Notes: generated by a model from the letters alone, not told the origin. DNA of 64,000 nt from Burkholderia sp. OK233 (GCF_900230185.1 NZ_OCSR01000001.1:310001-374000), one strand, 5' to 3'; shown: positions 25,938-35,155, counted from the first letter of the stretch. Numbers and translations are program-made.

Positions 25938-27131
25938 TTACACGCGTGGACGGCGCGGTAGCACGGCTGCATATTTCTCCGGATCCAATCCCTGTTCTCG
26001 CAAAACCTCGTCTGTATGCTCAGCGAACGCAGGGGGACGCCGCATGTAGACAGCCGGAGTTCGCGATAGCTTTACAGGACTCCCCGTGCCACGGTAATCG
26101 CCCATATCCACGATCATTCCGCGGTGATGCGTGTGAGGATCGTCCACAACTTCATCCAGTGTGCGGACCCGACCACAAGGCACGCCAGCACCAATTAGTT
26201 CACCTGCGATCGTCGCGCAGTCGTATTGACGCAGCAGTTCCTGGAGTTCTGCTCGCAACTCCGTCTTGTGTTCATTGCGCAATGCATTGGTTGAGAAGTG
26301 AGAATCAGCTGCGAGCTCAGGACGTCCCAAAACACGGCAAAGCGTCGCGAATTGCCTGTTATTTCCCACTGCAAGGAACAACTGGGACGTTCGCGTTTCG
26401 AATGCATCGTATGGCGTAATATTCGGATGTTTGTTTCCTGAGCGAGCAGGGACCTTTCCACTCAAGTAGAAGTTGGGCAACTGCGGATGCAACAGAGAAA
26501 CGCCCGAGTCATAGAGCGTCGATTCGACAAACTGCCCTCGACCACTAATGACACGCTCATTAATTGCCATGAGAATACCAATCACCGCATTCAAACCGGT
26601 AACGAGGTCAATGACTGGTACTCCGACTCGAAGCGGATCACCACCTTCCTCACCGTTCACGCTCATGATTCCCGTCATCGCTTGCACAGCAGCATCGTAG
26701 CCCGGCAGTCCACCATACGGACCATCGGCGCCAAAGCCTGAAATGCGACAATGCACAAGGCGAGGGTACCGTTCGCGCAGCGTCTCGCTACCCAACCCCC
26801 AGCGTTCAAGTGTCCCGATCTTGAAGTTCTCAATAAAGACGTCTGCCGTCTCAAGCAACTGCATCAGCAGCTCCTGACCGGCCGGTTGGCTCATGTCAAT
26901 CGACACGCCACGCTTGTTACGGTTCACTCCAATAAAATAGCTCGCTGCATCACCAGCGAACGGAGGACCCCAAGCACGAGTCTCGTCTCCTGAGGGAGGC
27001 TCAACCTTGATCACGTCTGCGCCATGGTCCCCCAAGATCTGGCCGCAGAACGGTCCGCCCAGCACGCGGCTAGCGTCAATCACCCTAAGTCCCGCCAAGG
27101 AGCCCTTCGATCCTGTAGACTCATTCCACAT
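25938..27131 (-). CDS. Class III (CaiB/BaiF/Frc) CoA-transferase, candidate succinyl-CoA:3-sulfinopropionate CoA-transferase
   Basis: 397 aa from ATG 27131 (MWNESTGSKGSLAGLRVIDA), chosen because AAAGGA lies 6-7 bp before it. Family III landmarks: RVLGGPFCGQILGDHGADVIKVEPP, the GVNRNKRGVSIDM CoA site, and the catalytic Asp in GLPGYDAAVQAMTG. Normal length. It immediately follows the two-subunit CoA-transferase genes and shares their strand with acdA and mdo. In the known dithiodipropionate pathway, a family III enzyme (Act) activates 3-sulfinopropionate with succinyl-CoA; this is the natural role here, but donor and acceptor are inferred. Confidence 0.85.
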   Translation of the reverse strand: MWNESTGSKGSLAGLRVIDASRVLGGPFCGQILGDHGADVIKVEPPSGDETRAWGPPFAGDAASYFIGVNRNKRGVSIDMSQPAGQELLMQLLETADVFIENFKIGTLERWGLGSETLRERYPRLVHCRISGFGADGPYGGLPGYDAAVQAMTGIMSVNGEEGGDPLRVGVPVIDLVTGLNAVIGILMAINERVISGRGQFVESTLYDSGVSLLHPQLPNFYLSGKVPARSGNKHPNITPYDAFETRTSQLFLAVGNNRQFATLCRVLGRPELAADSHFSTNALRNEHKTELRAELQELLRQYDCATIAGELIGAGVPCGRVRTLDEVVDDPHTHHRGMIVDMGDYRGTGSPVKLSRTPAVYMRRPPAFAEHTDEVLREQGLDPEKYAAVLPRRPRV

Positions 27132-27145
27132 GCTCGTCCTTTCTG

Positions 27146-27877
27146 TCAAAGTTGAGATACAAATTCTGGATAAGTCTCACGCAGCTCGTCGCGGATACGT
27201 CCACGAAGCAACGCGAGCGTAGCCGGATCAGGATCGGGGGTCGTGCGCACGCCGCTATCGACCTCGAATTCAAACCCTGTCGCTTCGCGAACTTCGTCAA
27301 GCGTACGACCGGGATGCAGACTGACAAGACGAAAATGCCCCTTATTCTTATCAAACATGAACAGGGCCATTCCTGTTAGAAGCGCGTGCGGACCGCCTGT
27401 CCGATACACCTCCGGCGCACTTACTCCAGGTGCGCTGATGAAGTCGACCTTATCGACAAAAACGCGAGGCGTGTGCTCTTCACGAAACAGGATAACCCTC
27501 GGCACGACGAAATATAGATAGGACGAACCAAACGAACCCGGCCATCGAACCTTAGTGGTCGGATACTCACCGACTCCGACGAGGTTAATGTTCCCTTGGC
27601 CATCGATTTGCCCTCCGCCTAGAAAGAACGCATCAATACGGCCTTGGCCGGCAGAATCGAACAGCTCTACAGAGCCATTGGTGAAGAAGTTATGCTTAAC
27701 GGACCCAAGGATAGACAATCTGACCGGTGGCTCGCTAGACATCTCCTTCTGCGCGCGTAACAGCATCGCGGCCGCAGCAGGAATTGGCGAAGAAGAGCCG
27801 ACCGCGACGTGGCGTACGCCGTCTAGCAGCTGCGCAATCGTGACGATGAGTAACTCTCGCGGCGTCGCATTGCTCAT
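27146..27877 (-). CDS. Class I CoA-transferase, beta subunit
   Basis: 243 aa. Pattern of glutaconate/IpdB-type beta subunits: HVAVGSSSPIPAAAAMLLRA, DAFFLGGGQIDGQGNINLVG, PTTKVRWPGSFGSSYLY, and a conserved tail RTLDEVREATGFEFEVD. It overlaps the alpha gene by 4 bp (ATGA) and ends 14 bp before the CaiB start, giving one operon. The substrate cannot be told from sequence; a sulfinate or dicarboxylate acid fits the context. Confidence 0.85.
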   Translation of the reverse strand: MSNATPRELLIVTIAQLLDGVRHVAVGSSSPIPAAAAMLLRAQKEMSSEPPVRLSILGSVKHNFFTNGSVELFDSAGQGRIDAFFLGGGQIDGQGNINLVGVGEYPTTKVRWPGSFGSSYLYFVVPRVILFREEHTPRVFVDKVDFISAPGVSAPEVYRTGGPHALLTGMALFMFDKNKGHFRLVSLHPGRTLDEVREATGFEFEVDSGVRTTPDPDPATLALLRGRIRDELRETYPEFVSQL

Positions 27878-28680
27878 GCTGCGTCTCCTTCAGCCAACCA
27901 AGCTTGAAAGCCTCCCTCGGTGCGCGCCATTTGTGCGTAGCGCAACAGTTCAGCGGTTTCCGGCGAATACTCGCCCCACAAACCATACGGCCACGCCCCC
28001 TTTGGCGCGACCGCAATCCCATCCACATAAAGTCCAGGCAACACGCCGGCAGCTAACGTTTCGTTCTCGAAAAGACTCTGCTCGCTTATCCGTTCCACAG
28101 TTACAAACGTTCGACGACTAGCATATGCCATCGTCGCGAGCTCACGGCGCCGACCCAACCAAACATTGCCATCCCGATCGGCCATCGGTGCGTGGAAAAT
28201 CGACACGTCAGGCGTCAATGGCGGTATCGCCACCACGGGATCGTCATGCTCTGAGAACGGATTTTGGATCACCTTCCAATCCTTGCGATTTGCGAGCACG
28301 TCGCTGCCAATCAGTCCCCGTAGCGTTAAGAACGGCGCACCCTTTTGCGAGGCGATTAGACCGGCATGAATGGCGGGACAGGTGCTGTCCAGAAGTCGAA
28401 TTTCGCCTCGCGACACAGCCCTCATGAAGCATGGTGCTCCGCCAGCCTCACCAAGACTAACGGCACTGGTTTCCACACTTTCAACAAGGCCTGCGCCGAT
28501 TAGAATGTCAAACTGTAATCCAGCCGTCGGGACGCCTACCAACGCAAGGCGCCTCGGCGCGCGCTTGATCAGTGGCCGAGTTACGGCCATGGCAACCCCA
28601 GCATAGTCAACAGGCAAAGCAAGTCTACATCCATCTGATACCTGCTCTGCAATCTCGTCGACACTCATTAATACGTTCAT
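27874..28680 (-). CDS. Class I CoA-transferase, alpha subunit
   Basis: 268 aa from ATG 28680 (MNVLMSVDEIAEQVSDGCRL), with AAGGAG upstream. IpdA/GctA-like blocks: LALPVDYAGVAMAVTRPLIK, GLQFDILIGAGLVESVETSA, CPAIHAGLIASQKGAPF, HAPMADRDGNVWLGRRRELA. First gene of an operon with the beta subunit and the CaiB protein. A damaged copy missing two of these blocks exists at 14767-15327, so this is the functional version. Confidence 0.87.
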   Translation of the reverse strand: MNVLMSVDEIAEQVSDGCRLALPVDYAGVAMAVTRPLIKRAPRRLALVGVPTAGLQFDILIGAGLVESVETSAVSLGEAGGAPCFMRAVSRGEIRLLDSTCPAIHAGLIASQKGAPFLTLRGLIGSDVLANRKDWKVIQNPFSEHDDPVVAIPPLTPDVSIFHAPMADRDGNVWLGRRRELATMAYASRRTFVTVERISEQSLFENETLAAGVLPGLYVDGIAVAPKGAWPYGLWGEYSPETAELLRYAQMARTEGGFQAWLAEGDAA

Positions 28681-29468
28681 GGAATCAGCTACTCCTTTCT
28701 GACCCGGTTTATATTGCTCCAACTTGCGACGCCAACGTCAAAAAATACTCTGTTTTAGACTAGAGAGATCGTCCACTTTCATCGCGATTGGATATCGTTC
28801 TCGCTGCCCCGAAGTAAATCAAGTTGTTGACCGTGAAGTCTTCTGAAATTGCGCTGACCCACAACCTCAAAACGCTTTACGCGATCTGCGTTCACTCTCT
28901 TGGGTCACGGCCTGAGCGCGATAACTCGTAACAGCACGAATGGAGCAGTTCAACTCATGCTATAGATTATGGAATCCGATGAAAAGCTCAAAAAAACGTC
29001 TCTGAGCATCGGATTCGTTTACGTATCCGCAATGATAGAACTGCTTCATTAACCGCTCCTTGACTGTAAGCACAAAGCACGGCCGCGCGGCCATATGTCA
29101 CGCTCAGCGTGCTATTCAGCTCAAGAGTTCAATTAGAAACAAAGCACCCATCGAACGATCTGCCGAACGACCGCAGTCAATCAAGCTCGTTGAGGGAGGC
29201 TGCCAGTGTTGCAGCGTCCGGCCGAACTTCGTATACGCCGCCTCTCAGGTCAATTACGAATGTGAACCAAAAAGCGGCCCGAACCGAGTTTTCGATCCTG
29301 GCCGAAAAGGAGACACTTCATGTCTCAGGAGGTTTAACAATCTAAAGAAACTTCGGATCAGTTCGAGCTCTGCGCATCCCGTCCATTGGACCGGGTTATC
29401 GTAAAACTGATCAAATGCGCAGATTCCTTACCAGGCCATATGACCGTGCGATTTTTTCGCATCAATAC
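28681..29468. other. Regulatory intergenic region of the CoA-transferase operon
   Basis: About 790 bp. It holds ACTCTGTTTT at 28747 and the dyad at 28972-29016. No convincing gene on either strand. Confidence 0.5.
28972..29016. promoter_or_regulatory. Dyad with 10-bp arms, conserved with 15671-15720
   Basis: GAATCCGATG (28972-28981) and its exact complement CATCGGATTC (29007-29016) flank a 25-bp core with an A-tract. The core AGCTCAAAAAAACGTCTCTG is nearly identical to that in the decayed paralogous locus. Position about 290 bp upstream of the CoA-transferase start. Likely a regulator-binding site. Confidence 0.6.
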
Positions 29469-30680
29469 TCACACGCGAGTACGAATCGCCTCCCAAGCTT
29501 CAGCTAGACGCCGTACCCCGGTATTTATGTTCGAGACTGACGGCGCCGCAAACGAAAGCCGGAGAGTCGATGAGACCGGGTCATCTACATGGAATCCTGC
29601 GCCGGGAACAAACATAACCTTCCGGTCAATGGCCTCCTTCAGTAGTTCCGCTGCCGACAAATCACCGCGGAGCTTGGCCCAAACGAACATACCTCCATTA
29701 GGCTCGTGGAACTCGAGTGCCTCCCCCATAAGTTCACGAAGCGATCTGCATAGCGCACGGCACTTCTCACCGTACCCCTGACGGATCTTTTCAATGTGTG
29801 CGTCGAGCGCACCGCTCGAGAGATATTCCGCCGCGATACCTTGTGTCCAAGGCGAGCTGCCAACGTCTGCGCTTTGCTTTGCAATGTAGCAGCGGTAAGC
29901 AATCGGTGCTGGGGAGATACTCCAGCCCACACGCAAACCCGGTGCAACGATTTTGGATAGGCTGCCCATGTGCACTACCCAGTCATCACTGCCCTCGAGT
30001 TCACTAGTAAGCGCTTTCAAGGAAGGGACGGCCTCCCCAGAAAATCGAAGATCGCCGTATGGATCGTCCTCGACGATCACAAATCGATGCTTGACGGCCA
30101 GCTCCAACAATCTAAGACGACGCTGCAGCGAGAGAGTCGCGCCAGTGGGGTTGCTGAACGTAGGTACGGTATAGAGAAGCTTCGGTCTATCCGCATCGGA
30201 ACGGATGCCGTCGAGCAACCGTTCAAGCTCCGCGACGTCGAGTCCGTCAGCATCCGCTTTTACCGGCACGATTCGCGCACCCTGCACGCGAGCGGCCTGG
30301 ATATTCGACGAATACGTAGGACTCTCCACAAACACTACGTCGCCTGCATTTACCAAGACCCGGAGGAGCAAATCGAAAGCTTGCTGCGAACCAGTCGTGA
30401 TAACAAGATTCTCCGGGCTTACCGTCGCACCACGCTTGCCCATGAGTCGGATGATTTCGGTCTTCAGCTTAGCGATTCCTTCCGTACTACCGTACTGAAG
30501 ACACGAGAGACTATCCTCGTAAGCACGTCGAGAGGCTTCCTCCAGGCCGTCCAGATCAAACAGCTTTGGATCTGGATATCCGCCCGCAAAGGAAATCATC
30601 TCGGGATCGCTGAGATACTTGAAAAGATCGCGTATTGGCGAACTCGTCGGGTTTACAAACGCGCGGGAAAATTGATACAT
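29469..30680 (-). CDS. Class I/II PLP aminotransferase (LysN/2-aminoadipate type)
   Basis: 403 aa. MYQFSRAFVNPTSSPIRDLF, PEMISFAGGYPDPKLFDLDG, LVITTGSQQAFDLLLRVLVN, FSNPTGATLSLQRRLRLLEL, VIVEDDPYGDLRF, and the Schiff-base Lys in MGSLSKIVAPGLRVGW, with the terminal substrate Arg in STLRLSFAAPS. Related to broad-specificity fold-type I enzymes that accept aminoadipate, leucine, methionine and aromatic amino acids. With the 2-oxoacid decarboxylase and aldehyde dehydrogenase upstream it forms an amino acid to carboxylic acid (Ehrlich-type) module; homocysteine is a plausible substrate given the downstream 3-mercaptopropionate genes. Confidence 0.85.
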   Translation of the reverse strand: MYQFSRAFVNPTSSPIRDLFKYLSDPEMISFAGGYPDPKLFDLDGLEEASRRAYEDSLSCLQYGSTEGIAKLKTEIIRLMGKRGATVSPENLVITTGSQQAFDLLLRVLVNAGDVVFVESPTYSSNIQAARVQGARIVPVKADADGLDVAELERLLDGIRSDADRPKLLYTVPTFSNPTGATLSLQRRLRLLELAVKHRFVIVEDDPYGDLRFSGEAVPSLKALTSELEGSDDWVVHMGSLSKIVAPGLRVGWSISPAPIAYRCYIAKQSADVGSSPWTQGIAAEYLSSGALDAHIEKIRQGYGEKCRALCRSLRELMGEALEFHEPNGGMFVWAKLRGDLSAAELLKEAIDRKVMFVPGAGFHVDDPVSSTLRLSFAAPSVSNINTGVRRLAEAWEAIRTRV

Positions 30681-30918
30681 GATGGTCAGTGATATCCAGT
30701 TGAAACGCCCAGAGCGCTCACCGCGATCGATTTCAGTACTAGCGGGAGGCGTCGCTGTACGGCACAGAGAAGCACCAGCATTGCGTGAGGCACGCGGTCA
30801 CAAGATTGACGTGGCGATCCTTCACTTTAACGATCCACAGTACTTGCCGACGAGATCACGTTTCAGTATCACAGCAACGCCGACGTCCCTCCAACGCGGT
30901 GATCGCGAACGGGTAGCT

Positions 30919-32367
30919 TCAGCCCTCTTGGGGCGCCGCCCAGCCCGACACCGCCTTAGCTTCGAGAAACTCCTCGATCCCCCACACCCCTCCCTCACGA
31001 GCACGGCCTGACGCCTTGACACCACCGAACGGCGAACCGACGCCTCGCGGACAACCGTTCATCTCGACCATTCCCGAACGCAAACGCGCAGCGACACGAT
31101 TTCGCCTCTCGCCGTCTGTCGATTGCACATAGTTCGAAAGTCCATAGGGAGTGTCGTTCGCAATCGCAATCGCTTCTTCCTCGTCATCAAACGGAATAAT
31201 GGACAGGACGGGGCCAAAGATTTCCTCCCGTGCTATCGCCATCTGGTTGTTCACGTCCGCGAACACCGTCTGGCGAACAAAATAGCCACGCTGAAGCCCT
31301 TCGGGCCGACCAAGACCGCCCGCCACAAGACGTGCGCCCTCGTCTATGCCCTTCTGGATCATCTTCTGGACCTTAGCAAACTGGGCGTCCGACGACAGTG
31401 GCCCAATGTGTTTTCCGGCCTTGTGAGCCGAATCGACCTTGACAGTTTCCGCGACTTCCTTAGCTTCCCTAATGGCGCGTTCATAGATCGAACGCTCAAC
31501 TAGCATCCGCGTTGGCGCGTTACAGCTCTGGCCGGTATTTTTGAAGCAGTGGAGCGCCCCCCTCTTCACCGCATCAGGATCAGAATCCGCGAAAATCAAG
31601 TTTGCGCCTTTGCCCCCTAGTTCGAGTACGACGCGCTTGAGGCTCGCTGCTGCGGCCATCGAGATCGCGATACCGGCACGGGTGGAACCTGTGAAGCTGA
31701 TCATCTCGACATCGGGATGTGACGAGAGTCGCGTGCCAACACCGGCGCCGTCGCCGTTGACTAGATTGAAAACGCCTTTAGGGAATCCAGCTTCCGCAAC
31801 ATACTCCGCGAACAGCATCGCCGAGAGCGGTGCAATCTCCGAGGGTTTCAACACCATTGTGCAACCGGCAAGAAGAGCCGGTACAACTTTGAGAGTAACC
31901 TGGTTCATGGGCCAGTTCCATGGAGTGATCAGCCCGACGACGCCGATCGGATCCATCAAAATGCGATCGTTCGGCGCATGGGCACCAAGTGGACGCTCGA
32001 ACTGGAAATCTTTAAACGCGGTGATGAAATTTTTGATATGCCACGTCCCTGCCCCGACCTGATCCGACAGTGCCATGTCAATCGGTGCGCCCATCTCGAG
32101 GCTGATGGCTTCGGCCATTTCAGGCGCACGGCGCTTGTAAATTTCGAGCAGGCGCTCCACTAGATGCAACCGTTCCGCGGGGCTCGTCTTGGACCAGCTC
32201 CCAAACGCGCGGTTAGCGGCATCAACCGCGCGGTCGGCATCCCGTTCGTCTCCGATGGAGATTACGGCACAAGGCTGCTCTGTTGTCGGGTCGATAACGG
32301 GCAGTTCGCGAGCGACATAGGGCGATACCCAATCACCATCGATGAAAAATTTTGTCTTCTTGAGCAT
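30919..32367 (-). CDS. NAD(P)-dependent aldehyde dehydrogenase
   Basis: 482 aa with GGAG before ATG 32367. ALDH motifs: LITPWNWPMNQVTLKVVPAL, FTGSTRAGIAIS, catalytic Glu in LELGGKGANLIF, catalytic Cys in KNTGQSCNAPTRM, and REEIFGPVLSIIPFDDEEE. C-terminal GVGSPFGGVKASGRAREGG. It sits between the ThDP decarboxylase and the aminotransferase genes on the same strand, so it should oxidise the aldehyde made by the decarboxylase. 3-Mercaptopropanal is my proposed substrate; the sequence does not fix it. Confidence 0.88.
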   Translation of the reverse strand: MLKKTKFFIDGDWVSPYVARELPVIDPTTEQPCAVISIGDERDADRAVDAANRAFGSWSKTSPAERLHLVERLLEIYKRRAPEMAEAISLEMGAPIDMALSDQVGAGTWHIKNFITAFKDFQFERPLGAHAPNDRILMDPIGVVGLITPWNWPMNQVTLKVVPALLAGCTMVLKPSEIAPLSAMLFAEYVAEAGFPKGVFNLVNGDGAGVGTRLSSHPDVEMISFTGSTRAGIAISMAAAASLKRVVLELGGKGANLIFADSDPDAVKRGALHCFKNTGQSCNAPTRMLVERSIYERAIREAKEVAETVKVDSAHKAGKHIGPLSSDAQFAKVQKMIQKGIDEGARLVAGGLGRPEGLQRGYFVRQTVFADVNNQMAIAREEIFGPVLSIIPFDDEEEAIAIANDTPYGLSNYVQSTDGERRNRVAARLRSGMVEMNGCPRGVGSPFGGVKASGRAREGGVWGIEEFLEAKAVSGWAAPQEG

Positions 32368-32534
32368 GTGAGTCTCCGGTGCCGGTCTCAGGAGAATTCC
32401 GACATATACAGTCTGATGTTCCTCAGATTCCGCTATTTTTGAATGTACTTATCGATCAATTCGCGGATCGAGGGTCTGCGAAATCTCGCACACCCTCACT
32501 GTTCCAAATCAACAAATCGACTTTAGAAGTAGCA
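32368..32534. other. Short gap between ThDP decarboxylase and aldehyde dehydrogenase genes
   Basis: 167 bp; probably a spacer within the operon or a weak promoter. Confidence 0.35.
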
Positions 32535-34103
32535 TCAAATGATGAGATCAATGAGGAACGGCCCTTGTTGGCGGAAACTCTGCTTCATGAGATCCGCGCA
32601 TTCTTCGAGTGTGGTCGCACGTGCCGCTTCAACACCCATGCCATTCGCGAGCTTGACCCAGTCCAAGTCAGGATTGGATAGATCGAGCATGCCCATCGCC
32701 GTCGCGCCAGGGACAGCGCCAACGTTCTTGTACTCGCCGATAAGAATGTTGTATTTGCGGTTGTTCAACAAGATCGTCGTGCACGGCAACTTCTCCCGTG
32801 CCTGCGTCCAGAGTGACTGCAAGGAATACATTGCAGAACCATCGGCCTGAAGACTGATCACCCGACGATCGCCCCCGCCGGCTATTGCGGCACCAGTCGA
32901 AACGGGGAGTCCATCACCGATTGCACCGCCACCGAGATTCAGCCAGTCGTGTGCCGGCGCCGCATGCGTGAGCTGATACAAATCGCGGCCAAACGAGATG
33001 CTCTCGTTCGAAACAATCGAATGCTCGGGCATCAGTGCTGCGAGCGTCAGCGCAAGACCTTCTTGGGTCGGCGCACCGCGTACCACTTCAGGACGCGGAC
33101 CCGGATCAGGAATAGGGGCTTCGGGCGCGTTGAGTTCGTCCACGAGCGCCTGCAACGCCGCATCGGAGTCTTGGTCGTACCTCGACAGGACGTGAATCTG
33201 CGCGTTGGAAGGATAGTGCGTGGAAGGCTTCCCAGGGTACGCGAAAAAACCGACTGGCGGATTCGCGTTGACGAGGATAATGTGCTCATAGCGGCTCAGC
33301 GCTTGAATAGCGGCGTCAGTGCCGTACGGTACTCGCTCAAGCTGCAGTCGCCCCCGTCCGCGCGCCATGTGTGCGTTCGTGTAACTACCCAGCAGATCTG
33401 CGCTGGTCGCCTTTGCTATGCGCCATGCGAGTGCCTGTGACGGGGCAAGCGTGGCCTGATCCGCAAGAAGAATCAAGACATTCTTGTTGGAGCGCAGCAC
33501 TCGCGCGGCATTCTCAACTGCGCGCGGGTCAATCGGCGGGGGAGCCGGGACAACCATCGGTTCCGCGACGATGGCGCCTTGATTCCACGACGAGTCTGCA
33601 GGAAGGATCAGCGTGGCGATTTGCCCCGAGATTACCCTCGCTGCCTGAACGGCTGCCGCAGCGTCACGACCTACCTCAGAAGCTTGCGAACTGGTACGCA
33701 CCCAGTGCGAAACAGTGCGTGCCATACCTTCCGTATCCGCGGTGAGGGGTGCGTCATACGGACGGTGATGAGTCGCCTGATCGCCAACAATGTTGACGAT
33801 AGCAGCGCGGGCGCGACGCGCATTGTGGAGATTGGCCAAACCATTGGCAAGGCCCGGACCGCAGTGCAGCAGCGTGCTTGCGGGCTTGCGCGCGATTCGA
33901 TAATAGCCGTCCGCCATGCCGGTGACTACATTCTCGTGCAGGCCGAGGACGCACTTCATGCCCGGGATGCGGTCGAGCGCGCCAACAAAGTGCATCTCGC
34001 TCGTGCCTGGATTTGCGAAGCACGTGTCGACACCAGACTTTAGCAGCGTGTGCACAAGACTTTCAGCGCCATTCATTTCATTGGGCGATGCCGGGTACGT
34101 CAT
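32535..34103 (-). CDS. ThDP-dependent 2-oxoacid decarboxylase (acetolactate synthase/benzoylformate decarboxylase group)
   Basis: 522 aa, AAGGAAG before ATG 34103. N-terminal Pyr domain: GVDTCFANPGTSEMHFVGAL and the catalytic Glu in LGLHENVVTGMADGYYR; a His pair in GDQATHHRPYDAPL where benzoylformate decarboxylase has its active-site His. C-terminal PP domain: ThDP/Mg motif from ADGSAMYSLQSLW to LNNRKYNILIGEY. It lacks the acetolactate synthase FAD hallmarks I know. Placed before aldehyde dehydrogenase and aminotransferase genes, it likely decarboxylates the 2-oxoacid from transamination. Confidence 0.85.
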   Translation of the reverse strand: MTYPASPNEMNGAESLVHTLLKSGVDTCFANPGTSEMHFVGALDRIPGMKCVLGLHENVVTGMADGYYRIARKPASTLLHCGPGLANGLANLHNARRARAAIVNIVGDQATHHRPYDAPLTADTEGMARTVSHWVRTSSQASEVGRDAAAAVQAARVISGQIATLILPADSSWNQGAIVAEPMVVPAPPPIDPRAVENAARVLRSNKNVLILLADQATLAPSQALAWRIAKATSADLLGSYTNAHMARGRGRLQLERVPYGTDAAIQALSRYEHIILVNANPPVGFFAYPGKPSTHYPSNAQIHVLSRYDQDSDAALQALVDELNAPEAPIPDPGPRPEVVRGAPTQEGLALTLAALMPEHSIVSNESISFGRDLYQLTHAAPAHDWLNLGGGAIGDGLPVSTGAAIAGGGDRRVISLQADGSAMYSLQSLWTQAREKLPCTTILLNNRKYNILIGEYKNVGAVPGATAMGMLDLSNPDLDWVKLANGMGVEAARATTLEECADLMKQSFRQQGPFLIDLII

Positions 34104-34228
34104 CTTTAGCTTCCTTATAAATTCAAAGTCTGATGGAACTGGATTAATGTTTCGTTGAAGAACCGTCGCTCTACATCGAAGGAAATAAGCTCGCCGGGTT
34201 CATGCCAGCTTTCGTGCCAGAGCAAAAA

Positions 34229-34411
34229 TCAGGCGTTTCCGCTTTTTCCCTCTGTATAGCCCCACACGTTCTTCACACCGCCGAACGGAACGTCGGCCGG
34301 CGCCGTAGCCGGCTGATCGACCTGTAGCATCCTCACCTCCAATTGGGGAGTAAGCTGATGCGCACCCTGGAGCTGCAGAGTAGAAATAGAACTCGCGCCG
34401 TGATACGGCAA
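34229..34411 (-). pseudogene. Aldehyde dehydrogenase C-terminal remnant
   Basis: The frame ends DQPATAPADVPFGGVKNVWG, then YTEGKSGNA, resembling the ALDH C-terminal signature PFGGVKxSGYGxEGG. The rest of the gene is missing. It lies in the 565-bp gap between doeX and the ThDP gene, which otherwise holds nothing recognisable. Confidence 0.5.
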
Positions 34412-34668
34412 CCCGATGGTTTTTCACTCGCATCACAGCGCCGATCGAGACGTCGAATCACGACCGTCAGACCATACGAGCCGATAACATCGGACCTCGG
34501 GCAGCACATCAGCTATCACCCTCGGTTGATAGTAGAAACCGGCTCGCTCCTTTGCCGCCCCCTTGCACTTCTGCAATCAATTCTATTCGTGGCTGCATCA
34601 CGAAATTTTTGGTTTTTAGGCTCCTGCGTTAGTTTTTTTTTGATGCAATGCCCGTTAACACAAAAAAT

Positions 34669-35148
34669 TCACGCGGCCTCAATAGCCCACGGCGCCCGGT
34701 CCGGCGCACCCTTCACCACCTTGGTCACAATAAAGGTGAAGTAGCGCTCGATGCCGAGGTCTTCCATCAGCAACGCGTCGATGAAGCGCTGGTAATGATC
34801 GATATCGCGAGCGACCACGTGCAGCACGTAGTCCACGCCTCCTCCCGTCGCATAGCACAGGATTACCTCATCGGCCGCTCTCACGCGTTCTTCGAAGCGC
34901 CGCATGTCGGCCGCGGTGTGACGCGACAGCGTCACCTCGACAACGATGCGACTGGCGCGCAATGCGCCCACCCAGTCTACGTCGGCGCGATAACCGCGTA
35001 TCACGCCGCTCTGTTCGAGCTTGCGCACACGCTCCCACGCCGGTGAGATCGAGAGATTGACCTCCTCGGCGAGCTTCGACTTGGTGATGCGGCCGTCGCG
35101 CTCGAGAATGTGCAGGATCGCGATGTCGTAACGGTCGAGTTTGATCAC
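34669..35148 (-). CDS. doeX: Lrp/AsnC regulator DoeX of ectoine catabolism
   Basis: 159 aa from GTG 35148 (VIKLDRYDIAILHILERDGR), 7 bp after the doeB stop; longer frames run into doeB. Helix-turn-helix: ITKSKLAEEVNLSISPAWER, VRKLEQSGVIRGYRADVDW. RAM effector domain: ASRIVVEVTLSRH, AADEVILCYATGGGVDYVLH, YQRFIDALLMEDLGIERYFT, FIVTKVVKG. Third gene of doeA-doeB-doeX, where it acts as a transcriptional regulator. A diverged C-terminal remnant of another copy lies at 6605-6736. Confidence 0.88.
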   Translation of the reverse strand: MIKLDRYDIAILHILERDGRITKSKLAEEVNLSISPAWERVRKLEQSGVIRGYRADVDWVGALRASRIVVEVTLSRHTAADMRRFEERVRAADEVILCYATGGGVDYVLHVVARDIDHYQRFIDALLMEDLGIERYFTFIVTKVVKGAPDRAPWAIEAA

Positions 35149-35155
35149 GATGCGC

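Noticed and set aside
32949..33440. 163-aa plus-strand frame within the ThDP enzyme gene
   Set aside because: Antisense shadow of a well-supported gene.
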